Positions 63,708 through 64,000 of a stretch of DNA of 64,000 nt are shown piece by piece. A model generated the notes under the pieces. The model saw only the letters and a list, made by a program, of their open reading frames with translations, was not told where the DNA came from and did no database searches. Source of the DNA: Acidimicrobiia bacterium UBA5794 (GTDB lineage Bacteria > Actinomycetota > Acidimicrobiia > Spongiisociales > UBA5794). Positions within the stretch are counted from its first letter, which is position 1. Each line of letters begins with the position of its first letter. Both the position numbers and the translations under genes were made by a program. The stretch lies in the NCBI GenBank assembly GCA_002418265.1, contig DIDS01000014.1, forward strand, positions 1 through 64,000. Direction: 5' to 3'.

Positions 63708-63936
63708 GTCTGTTCCTCACGTTGTGATGTGACACCGATGGTACCGACGGAACCAGCCTGCCTTCACACCAGCTCGCGAAAACCATCACAGAGTATCCCA
63801 AAGGTATGGTTTTCATTTCGTACAATTCGGTTGAGGGCATTCTCACAAATATCCCAGAATCATTTGACATGGACGGGTACATTGTGAAAGACTTCACTTT
63901 CGTAGGTGCAAGCGAGCATTTGTAGGAGAGACCACC
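63708..63936. promoter_or_regulatory. AT-rich leader upstream of whiB
   Basis: These 229 bases are more AT-rich than the flanking genes, above all from 63775 to 63900. A TTGACA occurs at 63864-63869, but no good -10 follows at the right distance. AGGAG at 63924-63928 is the whiB ribosome-binding site. A 39-codon open frame at 63806-63925 ends inside that site. Confidence 0.5.
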
Positions 63937-64000
63937 GTGCTGACCGTGACAGACTGGCGTGAACTATCCGCTTGTCGAGCCTCCGATCCCGACATCTTCT
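63937..64000 (+). CDS. WhiB-family transcriptional regulator (5' end only)
   Basis: Only 21 codons lie in the window, starting from a GTG eight bases after AGGAG: the peptide includes DWRELSACRASDPDIF. W-x-x-x-A-C-R followed by DPDIF is the N-terminus of WhiB proteins, with the first of the four Fe-S cluster cysteines. WhiB proteins are actinobacterial regulators that work with the primary sigma factor. The subfamily cannot be told from this fragment. Confidence 0.85.
   Translation, partial: MLTVTDWRELSACRASDPDIF

Noticed and set aside
63864..63869. TTGACA as the whiB -35 element
   Set aside because: No acceptable -10 hexamer lies 16-18 bases downstream.

Overview
The window reads as chromosomal DNA of a moderately high-GC actinobacterium. 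The best evidence is the right-hand gene order argS-lysA-hom-thrC-rho-rpmE-prfA-prmC-tsaC-atp, the classic actinobacterial arrangement. A WhiB-type N-terminus at the right edge, a DUF222/HNH (13E12-type) gene with a perfect mycobacterial-style LexA box, and an Arg/Gly-rich insertion in Rho agree with this. SLH-domain surface proteins plus a CsaB-type pyruvyltransferase point to a deep branch; Acidimicrobiia is my inference, not something the sequence proves.

Positions 1-39,100 are a large surface-glycan region. A minus-strand operon (5028 to 485) carries a Wzm/Wzt exporter, a lipid-type GT2, a WecB-like epimerase and a flippase-like membrane protein. Next to it lies an SLH S-layer-type protein (5297-7549). 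A plus-strand operon (7895-14501) then carries a methyltransferase, a double GT4, a large membrane protein and the CsaB-like pyruvyltransferase. Further glycosyltransferases and a canonical WecB follow to 23591. After a block with the LexA-box HNH gene, an SLH-VanW protein, a HIT protein and an SRPBCC protein (with a broken second copy), a sugar-nucleotide island supplies dTDP-rhamnose (rmlC-B-A-D, minus) and a CDP-6-deoxyhexose (rfbF, rfbG, reductase, plus). Two paralogous GT87-like membrane glycosyltransferases bracket that island. Together these genes could make, export and pyruvylate a wall polysaccharide to which SLH proteins bind.

Positions 39,200-64,000 are core genome: a hydrolase, the full ATP synthase operon with AtpI/AtpZ, glyA, the tsaC-prmC-prfA-yqhQ-rpmE-rho translation/termination block, rmuC, thrC-hom, an M23 peptidase, lysA-argS, tRNA-Arg(CCG), a YqeY-like protein and the start of a whiB gene. 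The thrB gene usually found between thrC and rho is absent; a 33-unit heptanucleotide satellite and rmuC sit there instead.

The features most worth a second look are the palindromic LexA site lying on the start codon of a near-leaderless DUF222-HNH gene, the 33-unit CCGATTA satellite, a triplicated Shine-Dalgarno/ATG module at the start of tsaC, two DUF559 genes each beside a C6/G6 hairpin, and the SLH plus CsaB pairing.
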